A stretch of DNA of 30,602 nt from contig QMRZ01000003.1 of the NCBI GenBank assembly GCA_003649495.1, positions 1 through 30,602 of the forward strand, given 5' to 3'. Below the pieces are notes generated by a model that saw nothing but the letters and a program-made list of their open reading frames with translations, was not told the DNA's origin and made no database searches. The position numbers and the translations under genes were made by a program. Positions within the stretch are counted from its first letter, which is position 1. Each line of letters begins with the position of its first letter. The DNA comes from Thermoprotei archaeon. GTDB taxonomy: Archaea; Thermoproteota; Thermoprotei; Thermofilales; Thermofilaceae. Of this stretch, positions 24,515-30,602 are shown one piece after another.

Positions 24515-26115
24515 GCCCCCTCACCCCCTGGATAGAGCAGGTAGCGTTTGTACGTGAGGAGCGCCTTCTCAAGATCCCCCAGCTCTCCTACTAAAGCTTC
24601 AAGTAACGGTGGGGGGGAGAAGCTCGCCTCGGTCATAAGTTTTGGCTGTGAGAGAAATTCAACTACTCCACCCTCGAATACCGCCCTACCCTCCCTGAGG
24701 ACCACTACCTTATCTGATATAGCCGAGACGAGCCACGTATCGTGCGTGGCTACCACAACGGTCCTTCCAGCTCTAGCGAGCTTCATTAGCTCCCGTGCTA
24801 CAATTCCAGCATACCTCCTATCTAGGCCGAAGGTGGGCTCATCCATTAATATGACTCTCCTGTTCAGAGCAGCCATTAACAGTAGGGAGAGTAGCCTTTT
24901 CTCGCCCTGACTAAGCTCGAAGGGCGACCTATCAGCGTACTCCTCCAGGTTGTACTCCTTCAGGAGGGAATACGCACGCCTCCTCGCCTCTCCCTCACCA
25001 TAGCCAGCGGATTTAAGGCTTAACGCGACGTCTTCTAGGACGCTTCTCGCAACGAACATGTGCTCGGGGTTCTGCATGACGTAAGCTACCTTTTCAGGCC
25101 TGGGCTGTTGGCCATAGATTAGTACGTAGCCATGGTCGGGCTTCAGGATCCCCGCTAGAAGCTTAAGCAGAGTGGTCTTGCCGCTACCGTTGGGACCTAA
25201 GATGCATGTTACCCTCCCCTCCTCAGCTGTAATTGAGACTTGTCTTAGCGCTTCCCTCCCGCCAGGGTACCTGTAAGATACTTGCTTAGCCATTATAGCT
25301 GGTGAGCTGGGGGGAGAAGGGCCGCCTAGTTCTCCAGGCTCTCTCCTCACCAGCTCACCAGCTAAGACCTCCGGAATCCATATACCAGTCTTAAGTAGAT
25401 AAGGTAGGCTGATGCGGTTGAATAACCCTTCAGGATCTCCAAAGTACTTAACGACTCCGTTCTCTATTAATAGGACTTTATCGACGAACTCCCATACGTA
25501 ATCGACTCTATGCTCTACCACTATCACAGTAGTCTCTCCCCTGAGCCTGCTAAGCACCTTATAAAACTCCAGAGCCGAGGCTGGGTCTAGGTGGGCGGTA
25601 GGCTCATCCAGTATTAAGAGCCGAGGCCTTAGGGCCAGGGCGGATGCAAGGGCCAACCGCTGCTTCTGTCCCATAGAGAGAGTATCGACGGCCTCCCTCC
25701 TCAAACCTTCAAGGCCTACTGCTCTCAGAGCTTCCGCCACCCTCCGCAGCCCCTCATCGCGTGGTACTAACAAGTTCTCCAGAGCAAAGGCCACCTCCTC
25801 CTCGACAGTGAATGCGATGACCTGTGCCTCAGGATCCTGCAGGACTATTGCCGCGACCCGCGCCATCTCGGCAACTCCAACCTTGGCCGGGTCTAGACCG
25901 AAGACCCTCACTTCCCCCTCAAGCTCTCCAGGGATGAAGCAGGGTATTATACCGTTTAAGGTGAGCAGGAGTGTAGACTTGCCTGAGCCTGTAGGGCCTA
26001 GTACTAGGAGCCACTCTCCCTCCTCCAGGCTAAAGCTGATGCCCTTAAGCACGAAGCTCCTCCCACCTAGATACCTAAACCATAGGTCAGATACCTCTAC
26101 AGCCTCATTTCCCAC
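24511..26115 (-). CDS. Double ABC ATPase of an ECF transporter (EcfA1-EcfA2 fusion)
   Basis: The 534-residue protein contains two complete ABC domains. Domain 1: Walker A GPTGSGKST (40-48), signature LSMGQKQR, Walker B LLILDEPTAHLD and switch His in VVEHRVD. Domain 2 (from about residue 280): Walker A GPNGSGKTT, signature LSQGEKRL, Walker B VILMDEPTFGLD and ATHDT. Both sites seem catalytically intact. The fused form is known as YkoD in the thiamine-precursor system ykoEDC, where the same protein powers uptake. The GTG start lies within the end of the YkoE-like gene (11-nt overlap), with a GGTGA site upstream. It works with EcfT and the S component. Confidence 0.94.
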   Translation of the reverse strand: MGNEAVEVSDLWFRYLGGRSFVLKGISFSLEEGEWLLVLGPTGSGKSTLLLTLNGIIPCFIPGELEGEVRVFGLDPAKVGVAEMARVAAIVLQDPEAQVIAFTVEEEVAFALENLLVPRDEGLRRVAEALRAVGLEGLRREAVDTLSMGQKQRLALASALALRPRLLILDEPTAHLDPASALEFYKVLSRLRGETTVIVVEHRVDYVWEFVDKVLLIENGVVKYFGDPEGLFNRISLPYLLKTGIWIPEVLAGELVRREPGELGGPSPPSSPAIMAKQVSYRYPGGREALRQVSITAEEGRVTCILGPNGSGKTTLLKLLAGILKPDHGYVLIYGQQPRPEKVAYVMQNPEHMFVARSVLEDVALSLKSAGYGEGEARRRAYSLLKEYNLEEYADRSPFELSQGEKRLLSLLLMAALNRRVILMDEPTFGLDRRYAGIVARELMKLARAGRTVVVATHDTWLVSAISDKVVVLREGRAVFEGGVVEFLSQPKLMTEASFSPPPLLEALVGELGDLEKALLTYKRYLLYPGGEGA

Positions 26116-26692
26116 CTCCCCTCACCGCCTTCCCCAGAGCGAAGGCATCTAGGACGCCGGTAGCAGCAACCCTGTCAAGGACGGCTTTGACCATAATGCC
26201 AGCTATCAGAGCGCCACTGATGAAGTACGTAGACCAGAACACTAAGCGCTGTAGCGGAGTCAGGGGAGCACCTAGCCCATATAGCAGGTAGTCAGCGGGG
26301 GCAGCCCATAAGGATGGAGCAGCACCAGCTAAGATCATCGTGGCCCAGCCCCATCTCCTATACCTAAAGCCGAGGAATACGAGCTCGCTCATTAAGCCCT
26401 GCATCAACCCGTAGAGAAGCACTGTTGAGTAGAACTGTGTGCCATACGCTAGTTCTGCAATTGCTGCTAAGAACTCGCCTAGCACTGCTACTCCCGGCTT
26501 CCTAATGATGTAAGCTGGGACTGTAGCCCCTATGTACCACATGCCGTAGATCAAAGGTAGTAGCATTAGGCCTAGCGCGAGCTTCGCCAGGTCCCAGACT
26601 ACATTGGACCATATCAGGAATATAGCCCCAATTACTGCAGAGATAGCAGCAGTGAACACTATGTCTAGAGTCGATAGGCCTCTACCTGCCAC
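26105..26692 (-). CDS. ykoE: ECF transporter substrate-binding subunit, YkoE family (thiamine/HMP)
   Basis: The 195-residue membrane protein has about six hydrophobic segments and matches the YkoE pattern: an N-terminal IGAIFLIWSNVVWD, then PLIYGMWYIGATVPAYIIRK and PGVAVLGEFLAAIAE, and QGLMSELVFLGFRYRRWG. In the YkoE family this region lines the binding site for hydroxymethylpyrimidine or thiamine. The genetic context supports it strongly: it heads an operon with a double ATPase and EcfT, and it diverges from an HTH-ThiN regulator. The GTG start lies about 26 nt from TTTTATAAA, so the transcript is probably leaderless. Whether thiamine, HMP or both are carried is not decidable from the sequence. 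Confidence 0.9.
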   Translation of the reverse strand: MAGRGLSTLDIVFTAAISAVIGAIFLIWSNVVWDLAKLALGLMLLPLIYGMWYIGATVPAYIIRKPGVAVLGEFLAAIAELAYGTQFYSTVLLYGLMQGLMSELVFLGFRYRRWGWATMILAGAAPSLWAAPADYLLYGLGAPLTPLQRLVFWSTYFISGALIAGIMVKAVLDRVAATGVLDAFALGKAVRGGGK

Positions 26693-26793
26693 GGGGTCAT
26701 CATATAACTCGGTTTATAAAATCTTCGGAAAAGACGGCGAGCTGAGGGAGTAAGCCCGCAGAAAGATTTAAAGATTTATAACCAGGTTATCAT
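26693..26793. promoter_or_regulatory. Divergent thiamine-type promoters with related palindromes
   Basis: Upstream of the regulator, ATAACC-A-GGTTAT (26778-26790) is a perfect 6-1-6 inverted repeat between a TATA-like GATTTAAAG (26765-26773) and the GTG at 26794. Upstream of ykoE, ATAACTCGGTTTAT (26704-26717) shares the ATAAC and GGTT half-sites but has one base more in the spacing; it overlaps the TATA-like TTTTATAAA (minus strand, about 26721-26713). Both sites would allow a bound repressor to block initiation. The best candidate is the adjacent HTH-ThiN protein. Confidence 0.7.
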
Positions 26794-27729
26794 GTGTTTG
26801 TGTTCGATCTAGGGAGGCAGTGGTATGCGAGGCCTCTCCGCTCAAGAATAGCACTAGCTTTAAGGAGCAGGGGTTGGAGCCAGAAGAAGATAGCCGAGGT
26901 TTTAGGAGTATCACAGGCCGCCGTGAGTAAGTTACTTCAAGATGCCACCTCCATTGTGAGGTTAAAGCATCTGGGGATCCACGAGCTGGAGGCTGAACTG
27001 CTTGTGGGCTACATCCTGGAACTCGTCGAGAAAAATGAACTCGATAGAGCTGTAGAGGTCGCTAATAGGTACTGGCTACTGGTAGCGGCGTCAGGCGACC
27101 TGTGTAGCGTCCACATAAACTCTGGGTGGTCTTATCGCTACTGTACAGCGTGTATGCGTAGCGTTTACCCCTCACTCAGTCCTGAGAGAGCCATGGCCTT
27201 AGCTGATGTGGAGAGAGCCGTGATGTTGTTAGAGGCATCGCGTAACGCCGTGCTCTTGATACCCGAGGTGCTCTCCAACGTGGTTAGGGCTGTGAGAGGT
27301 GCTGTAGGACCCCAGGACGTGGTCGCTGTGCCAGGCAGGTTAGCTAAGATAGGGGGGAAGGTCAGAGCTAGAGATAGCCCAGCTTTCGGAGCCTCCAAGC
27401 ACTTGGCAGAGGTAGTTCTAGCGTCAGGGTACAACGCATGTATTAACATAAAGTTTGATGAACTAGTAGCCAAAGCGCTTAAGTCACTACATGTGAAATA
27501 CGTGGAATTCTCGAGTGAGCATTACGGAGGTGCGAATCCAGCTGCAGAGGCTGTGAGTGAGCTGAGGGAGAGGGGGGCACTCGCTAGAGTGGTTGTAGAC
27601 AGAGGCGGGCTCGGGATAGAGCCTGTCACGTACATCTTCGGAGAGAGAGCTAAGGAAGTCGTGCTAGTAGTTGAGAAAATCGCTAGGTTATACGCTGAGT
27701 ACAGGGCTTCCCAGGGTACGACTTTATAA
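26794..27729 (+). CDS. thiR: ThiR-like regulator: HTH plus ThiN (thiamine-phosphate synthase-like) domain
   Basis: The 311-residue protein has an N-terminal helix-turn-helix (about 20-50, WSQKKIAEVLGVSQAAVSKL) and a C-terminal ThiN domain (about 130-305): AVPGRLAKIGGKVRARDSPA, then FGASKHLAEVVLASG and a final GLGIEPVTYIFG. This is the arrangement of archaeal ThiR, a thiamine-phosphate-responsive repressor of thiamine genes. The ThiN His (203) and an Arg (about 191-193) remain, so ligand binding is expected. There is no ThiD domain, so this is not the bifunctional ThiDN enzyme. Cys104, His107, Cys117 and Cys120 between the domains could form a metal site. It is divergent from the ykoE operon and its own promoter carries a palindrome. 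Confidence 0.9.
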   Translation: MFVFDLGRQWYARPLRSRIALALRSRGWSQKKIAEVLGVSQAAVSKLLQDATSIVRLKHLGIHELEAELLVGYILELVEKNELDRAVEVANRYWLLVAASGDLCSVHINSGWSYRYCTACMRSVYPSLSPERAMALADVERAVMLLEASRNAVLLIPEVLSNVVRAVRGAVGPQDVVAVPGRLAKIGGKVRARDSPAFGASKHLAEVVLASGYNACINIKFDELVAKALKSLHVKYVEFSSEHYGGANPAAEAVSELRERGALARVVVDRGGLGIEPVTYIFGERAKEVVLVVEKIARLYAEYRASQGTTL

Positions 27730-27731
27730 AA
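27723..27731 (+). promoter_or_regulatory. TATA-like box for the TIM-barrel gene, overlapping the thiR stop
   Basis: TTTATAAAA (27723-27731) contains the TAA stop of the ThiR-like gene and is centred about 28 nt before the ATG at 27755. The downstream gene therefore has its own leaderless promoter rather than depending on the thiamine regulator, despite a gap of only 25 bp. Confidence 0.58.
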
Positions 27732-27754
27732 GTCCTTAACTATGCATATCCCCG

Positions 27755-28660
27755 ATGCCCGTGCTATGTCTAGCGTGGCTATATGCTATCACTAAGTACG
27801 GGTACCCCACTCCCGTTAAGCACATGTTTGATGCCTTCGAGGATGCCTCCAGGCTCGGCTTCACGCACGTAGAGCTAGAAGCGTATGGAGAGGATAACTT
27901 GAGGGAAGTTATTGAGCATAAGGAAGAGATAAGAGATACATTATGTGAGCTTGGATTAAGGGTCGTCAACGTCGCTGGCATATTCCCCGAGATACTCTCG
28001 CCCCAGGAAGGGGTGAGGGAGAAGGGGTTTTCAATGATGGAGGAGTGCGCTAAGCTCGCCACGTATCTTGGGGCTGAGCTACTTCAAACCGATACCTTCA
28101 CACCGCCTATAGAGTTCGTGGGAACTAGGCCTTACTCGACTGCCATAGTCTTCGGCGAGCGGTATAGAGTTAAGGTAAGCCCAGAGTTTTCCTGGAGGAA
28201 ATTCTGGTCAATGCTTGTCGACGTCATGAGGAAGCTTGCTAAGATAGCTGCTGATCACGGGCTTAAGTTCGTAGTTGAGCCCAGGATAGGAGAGACTATA
28301 AGCAATAGCGATGCGATGCTGCGGCTGATAGATGAGGTAGGCGAGGATAACTTCGGGGCAGTACTCGACACAGGCCATCTGCACGCCGCTAAGGAGTTAC
28401 TGCCCCTCTCCGTAGAGAAGCTAGGGGATAGAATATATTATGTACATGCGTCAGACAATGACGGCAGGGACAATTACCACTGGGCTCCTGGCCGGGGGAC
28501 CGTAGACTGGGATGGGCTCTTTGAGGCTCTTAAGAAGCATCGCTTTGATGGGCCAATAGCGATTGACGTGGGCGGGCCAGACATAGCTAGCAAGCTTGAT
28601 GAGGAAGTAGCCAGAGCTAAGGAGTTCCTCGAAAGAAAGATCAAGGAATACTTCACCTAG
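27755..28660 (+). CDS. Xylose-isomerase-like TIM-barrel sugar isomerase/epimerase
   Basis: The 301-residue protein belongs to the AP-endonuclease-2/xylose isomerase-like superfamily. Metal ligands expected at the barrel C-terminal face are visible: Glu175 in VVEPRIGE, Asp205/His208 in LDTGHLH, His231 in YVHASDNDG and a later acidic strand IAIDVGG. YHWAPGRGTVDWDGLF (241-256) is the family motif with the active-site His. Members include IolE, IolI, hydroxypyruvate isomerase and ketose 3-epimerases. The sequence does not fix the substrate. The gene ends directly against the convergent iron-dehydrogenase gene, with no spacer for a terminator. Confidence 0.88.
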   Translation: MPVLCLAWLYAITKYGYPTPVKHMFDAFEDASRLGFTHVELEAYGEDNLREVIEHKEEIRDTLCELGLRVVNVAGIFPEILSPQEGVREKGFSMMEECAKLATYLGAELLQTDTFTPPIEFVGTRPYSTAIVFGERYRVKVSPEFSWRKFWSMLVDVMRKLAKIAADHGLKFVVEPRIGETISNSDAMLRLIDEVGEDNFGAVLDTGHLHAAKELLPLSVEKLGDRIYYVHASDNDGRDNYHWAPGRGTVDWDGLFEALKKHRFDGPIAIDVGGPDIASKLDEEVARAKEFLERKIKEYFT

Positions 28661-29803
28661 TTAAAGGCTCCTCTCCAATATGTCACGTACTTCTTTAGCT
28701 GTTATGCCCAAGGGGCCTGCCGCTCTCCTGGCTATGGCCGGCAGGTCGTCTCTCGCAAACCCGTAGTCACCGAGTTTCTCTTCAAATTCCACACTCCTCT
28801 GGAACTCCCGGATAGCTGCTTCTGCCCTCTCCGCATCTTCAGGCACTGGCCTTATGGACGGATCTAAGTGCTTGAGGAGAAGTGCAGACGCCTCCGGAGA
28901 TACCTTATGGATGTAGTAAGCTGATCTAGGCCCCACAATGCCTAGCCCGCATCCGTGTGCTAGCTGCGGATTAATACCGCTCAAGACGTGCTCTATGGTG
29001 TGTACTATATTCGTGCCAGCGAGGTCTATCGCAATGCCTGCTAGCATTGATGCATAGAGCAGCCAATACCTGGCCTCGAGATCCTCAGGGTTAGTCAGTG
29101 CCTTAGGTAGCCACAAGTGTACAAGCTTGACGACTTCGCTGGAGAGTAGCATTACGAAGGGTGAGGCTTCCTTCTGGGTTGCAGCCTCGTACGCATGATA
29201 GAAGGCATCTAGAGACGTGTAAATCACATGACGCCGTGGGAGGGTTAATGTATACCGAGGGTCATCCACAGAAGCCCGCGGATATATTGAGATCATGCCG
29301 CGCTTCTCGCGAGTCTCATCGTCGGTTAGCACCGAGTACCTGTCTACCTCAGTGCCCGTGCCATGAGTCAGATTTATGGCGTAGACGGGGAGGTGACCAC
29401 GACCCTTCCTCTCACCGTATAGGTACTCTCGGGCTTCACCACCGCTCACGGCAATAATAGCCGCTACCTTAGCGGTGTCTATGACGCTACCTCCCCCAAT
29501 GGCTATTATCGCCTCGGCCCCCGTGCTCCACGCTCTCTGAGCTAGCTTGTCAGCCTGGCTAGCCCAGGGATTAGGCGTTATTCCACTGAACACCTCATAC
29601 TCCACGCCATGCTTCGTGAGTAGTGTTGCTACTTCGTCGAGAGCGCCGCTAACCCTCGCGGAGCGCCTCCCAGTAGCTATTATCACTTTCTTAAACTGGC
29701 TTAATTCATCTTCTAGTTCTCCCAGGACTTGTGACCCGAAGTAAAGATTGACAGACGCGTACCTAAGCTTGAACTTCCTTAGATTAGTGCTTAAGCCACC
29801 CAT
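28661..29803 (-). CDS. Iron-type (group III) alcohol dehydrogenase
   Basis: The 380-residue protein has an N-terminal NAD(P)-binding domain with GGGSVIDTAK (103-112) and THGTGTEVDRYSVLTD (146-161), then a helical metal domain whose ligands are in place: Asp199 and His203 in SLDAFYHAYE, His268 in NIVHTIEHVLSG and His283 in QLAHGCGLGI. These bind the single Fe2+ (or Zn2+) of group III dehydrogenases such as FucO, glycerol and butanol dehydrogenases. The substrate is probably a short alcohol/aldehyde from sugar breakdown. The ATG at 29803 lies about 25 nt from AATAAAATAG on the minus strand, and a GAGAGGG sequence lies nearer, so either initiation mode is possible. Confidence 0.92.
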   Translation of the reverse strand: MGGLSTNLRKFKLRYASVNLYFGSQVLGELEDELSQFKKVIIATGRRSARVSGALDEVATLLTKHGVEYEVFSGITPNPWASQADKLAQRAWSTGAEAIIAIGGGSVIDTAKVAAIIAVSGGEAREYLYGERKGRGHLPVYAINLTHGTGTEVDRYSVLTDDETREKRGMISIYPRASVDDPRYTLTLPRRHVIYTSLDAFYHAYEAATQKEASPFVMLLSSEVVKLVHLWLPKALTNPEDLEARYWLLYASMLAGIAIDLAGTNIVHTIEHVLSGINPQLAHGCGLGIVGPRSAYYIHKVSPEASALLLKHLDPSIRPVPEDAERAEAAIREFQRSVEFEEKLGDYGFARDDLPAIARRAAGPLGITAKEVRDILERSL

Positions 29804-29954
29804 CGCTATTACCCTCTCAGGCTATTTTATTAGCCTATAGCAGCAGTAGGCACTACGCATATTGAAAAGCCTCCGAGCTGGGTCTAGCACTCATCCAATG
29901 CTGTTAGCTTAAAGGGTAAATCCTAAGCAGTTGTCTTGCTGAGAGGAGGGACAC
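29804..29954. promoter_or_regulatory. Intergenic region before the M14 relic
   Basis: On the minus side AATAAAATAG (about 29833-29824) is a likely TATA box of the iron dehydrogenase. On the plus side GCTTAAAGGG (about 29908-29917) is a weak TATA candidate for the M14 gene, and GAGGAGGG (29943-29950) is a strong ribosome site four bases before its GTG. The survival of this ribosome site suggests recent inactivation. No RNA gene or other ORF is evident. Confidence 0.45.
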
Positions 29955-30602
29955 GTGGCTAATATACCCTCCCCTGAGGAATTCTTCGGCTTTAAGATAG
30001 GTGAGGATTGCAAGTTAGCACGTTGAGATAGAATAGTCGATTACTTCCGCCTATTATCGAAGAGGAGCCCCCGGGTAAAACTTCTCGAATTAAGCGAGAT
30101 GTCCATGAGCCCCCTTCATCGCCCTAGTTATTAGCTCCCCTGATAACCTAGCTAAGCTTGATATTATCGCGAGATCTCCAGGAAGCTGGCACATTCCTTT
30201 GAGCTAGACGAGGACAGGGCTAAGGAGCTTGCCTCTAGAGGCAGAGCAATATTAGCGGTGAGTGCCGGGATACATGCAACCGAAGTAGCTGGCACGCAGA
30301 TGCTGATAGAGCTTGTCTACGAGCTCGCTACGCGGGAGGATTTGAGGACTATCGAGGTACTCGAGAACATTATACTCGTCGTGTTACCTTGCCTGAACCC
30401 CGATAGACAGATCATGGTTGTAGACTGGTACTACAAGTGCTTAGGCACTGAGTACAAGGGATCGCCGCCACCCTGGCTTTACCACAAGTACTGTGGCCAC
30501 GACAATGATAGGGACGCATTTATGCTCACACAGCCCGAGAGCCGGTACATCGCTAGGATAATCTACGGGGAATTTATACCTCACTCAAGTATACATAGAT
30601 CA
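29955..30602 (+). pseudogene. Decaying M14-family zinc carboxypeptidase (3' end beyond window)
   Basis: From GTG 29955 the reading is ANIPSPEEFFGFKIGEDCKL, then AR and TGA (30024-30026, probably a former Trp codon). It continues in frame as DRIVDYFRLLSKRSPRVKLL and ELSEMSMS. At the C5 run 30110-30114 the family sequence shifts to the next frame (PFIALVISSPDNLAKLDII, 30112-30168) and returns by about 30171 as EISRKLAHSF. The rest is well preserved: GIHATEVAGTQM holds the His and Glu of the M14 zinc site, followed by LNPDRQIMVVDWYYKCLGTE and GHDNDRDAFML (usual family reading NPDG and HDNNRDWF). One stop and two opposite frameshifts make it non-functional as read. The last codons at the window edge fit poorly and may hold another lesion. 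Confidence 0.83.

Noticed and set aside
30024..30026. TGA read as selenocysteine in the M14 gene
   Set aside because: The family has Trp-like context here, there is no selenoprotein precedent in M14, and two frameshifts follow.

Overview
The window looks like chromosomal DNA from a thermophilic archaeon, most likely a member of the Thermoproteota (crenarchaeote) or a close relative. The reasons are: an archaeal-type NurA/HerA pair; an HTH-ThiN (ThiR-like) regulator beside a YkoE-type ECF transporter; a MoxR/DUF58/DUF4129 operon; a stand-alone MetE-like methionine synthase; heavy use of AGG and ATA codons; GTG and TTG starts; and AT-rich TATA-like boxes about 25-29 nt upstream of many start codons, which fits leaderless transcription. 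I assign no genus. I see no rRNA, tRNA, CRISPR array, IS element or phage gene.

Layout. (1) 1-1882, minus strand: a PadR repressor with a near-perfect palindrome on its start codon, followed by a secreted repeat-domain protein that runs off the left edge and starts on a GTGA overlap. (2) 1905-5950, minus strand: a five-gene operon of DUF4129 protein, two-TM protein, MoxR AAA+ ATPase, DUF58 protein and a small membrane protein. (3) 6048-7832: an MFS permease fused to a DUF47/PhoU-like domain. (4) 7930-11670: a CARF-like/winged-HTH regulator divergent from NurA and HerA, with a palindrome on each side of the 259-bp intergenic region. (5) 11681-18436: carbohydrate and small-molecule genes, namely a ribokinase-type kinase, a 990-residue GH106-like glycosidase, a DUF2284 gene with a broken 5' part, a membrane-anchored esterase and an IolB/KduI-like isomerase. 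(6) 18469-23772: MetE-like protein, SF2 helicase, zinc-dependent sugar/polyol-type dehydrogenase, MFS permease. (7) 23774-27729: ECF transporter (YkoE-like S component, double ATPase, EcfT) divergent from a ThiR-like regulator, with related palindromes at both promoters. (8) 27755-30602: a xylose-isomerase-like TIM-barrel protein, an iron-type alcohol dehydrogenase and a decaying M14 carboxypeptidase gene cut by the right edge.

How the parts fit. Region 7 is a self-contained thiamine-precursor uptake and sensing module. Regions 5, 6 and 8 suggest growth on plant- or microbe-derived glycans and polyols: extracellular de-esterification, glycoside cleavage, isomerisation, dehydrogenation, phosphorylation and export/import. 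The genes lie in several separate transcription units, so one pathway is not shown. The most unusual candidates are the CARF-like regulator facing NurA-HerA, the MFS-DUF47 fusion, a probable CTG start for HerA, and two genes (DUF2284 and M14) that carry reading-frame damage while all their neighbours are intact.
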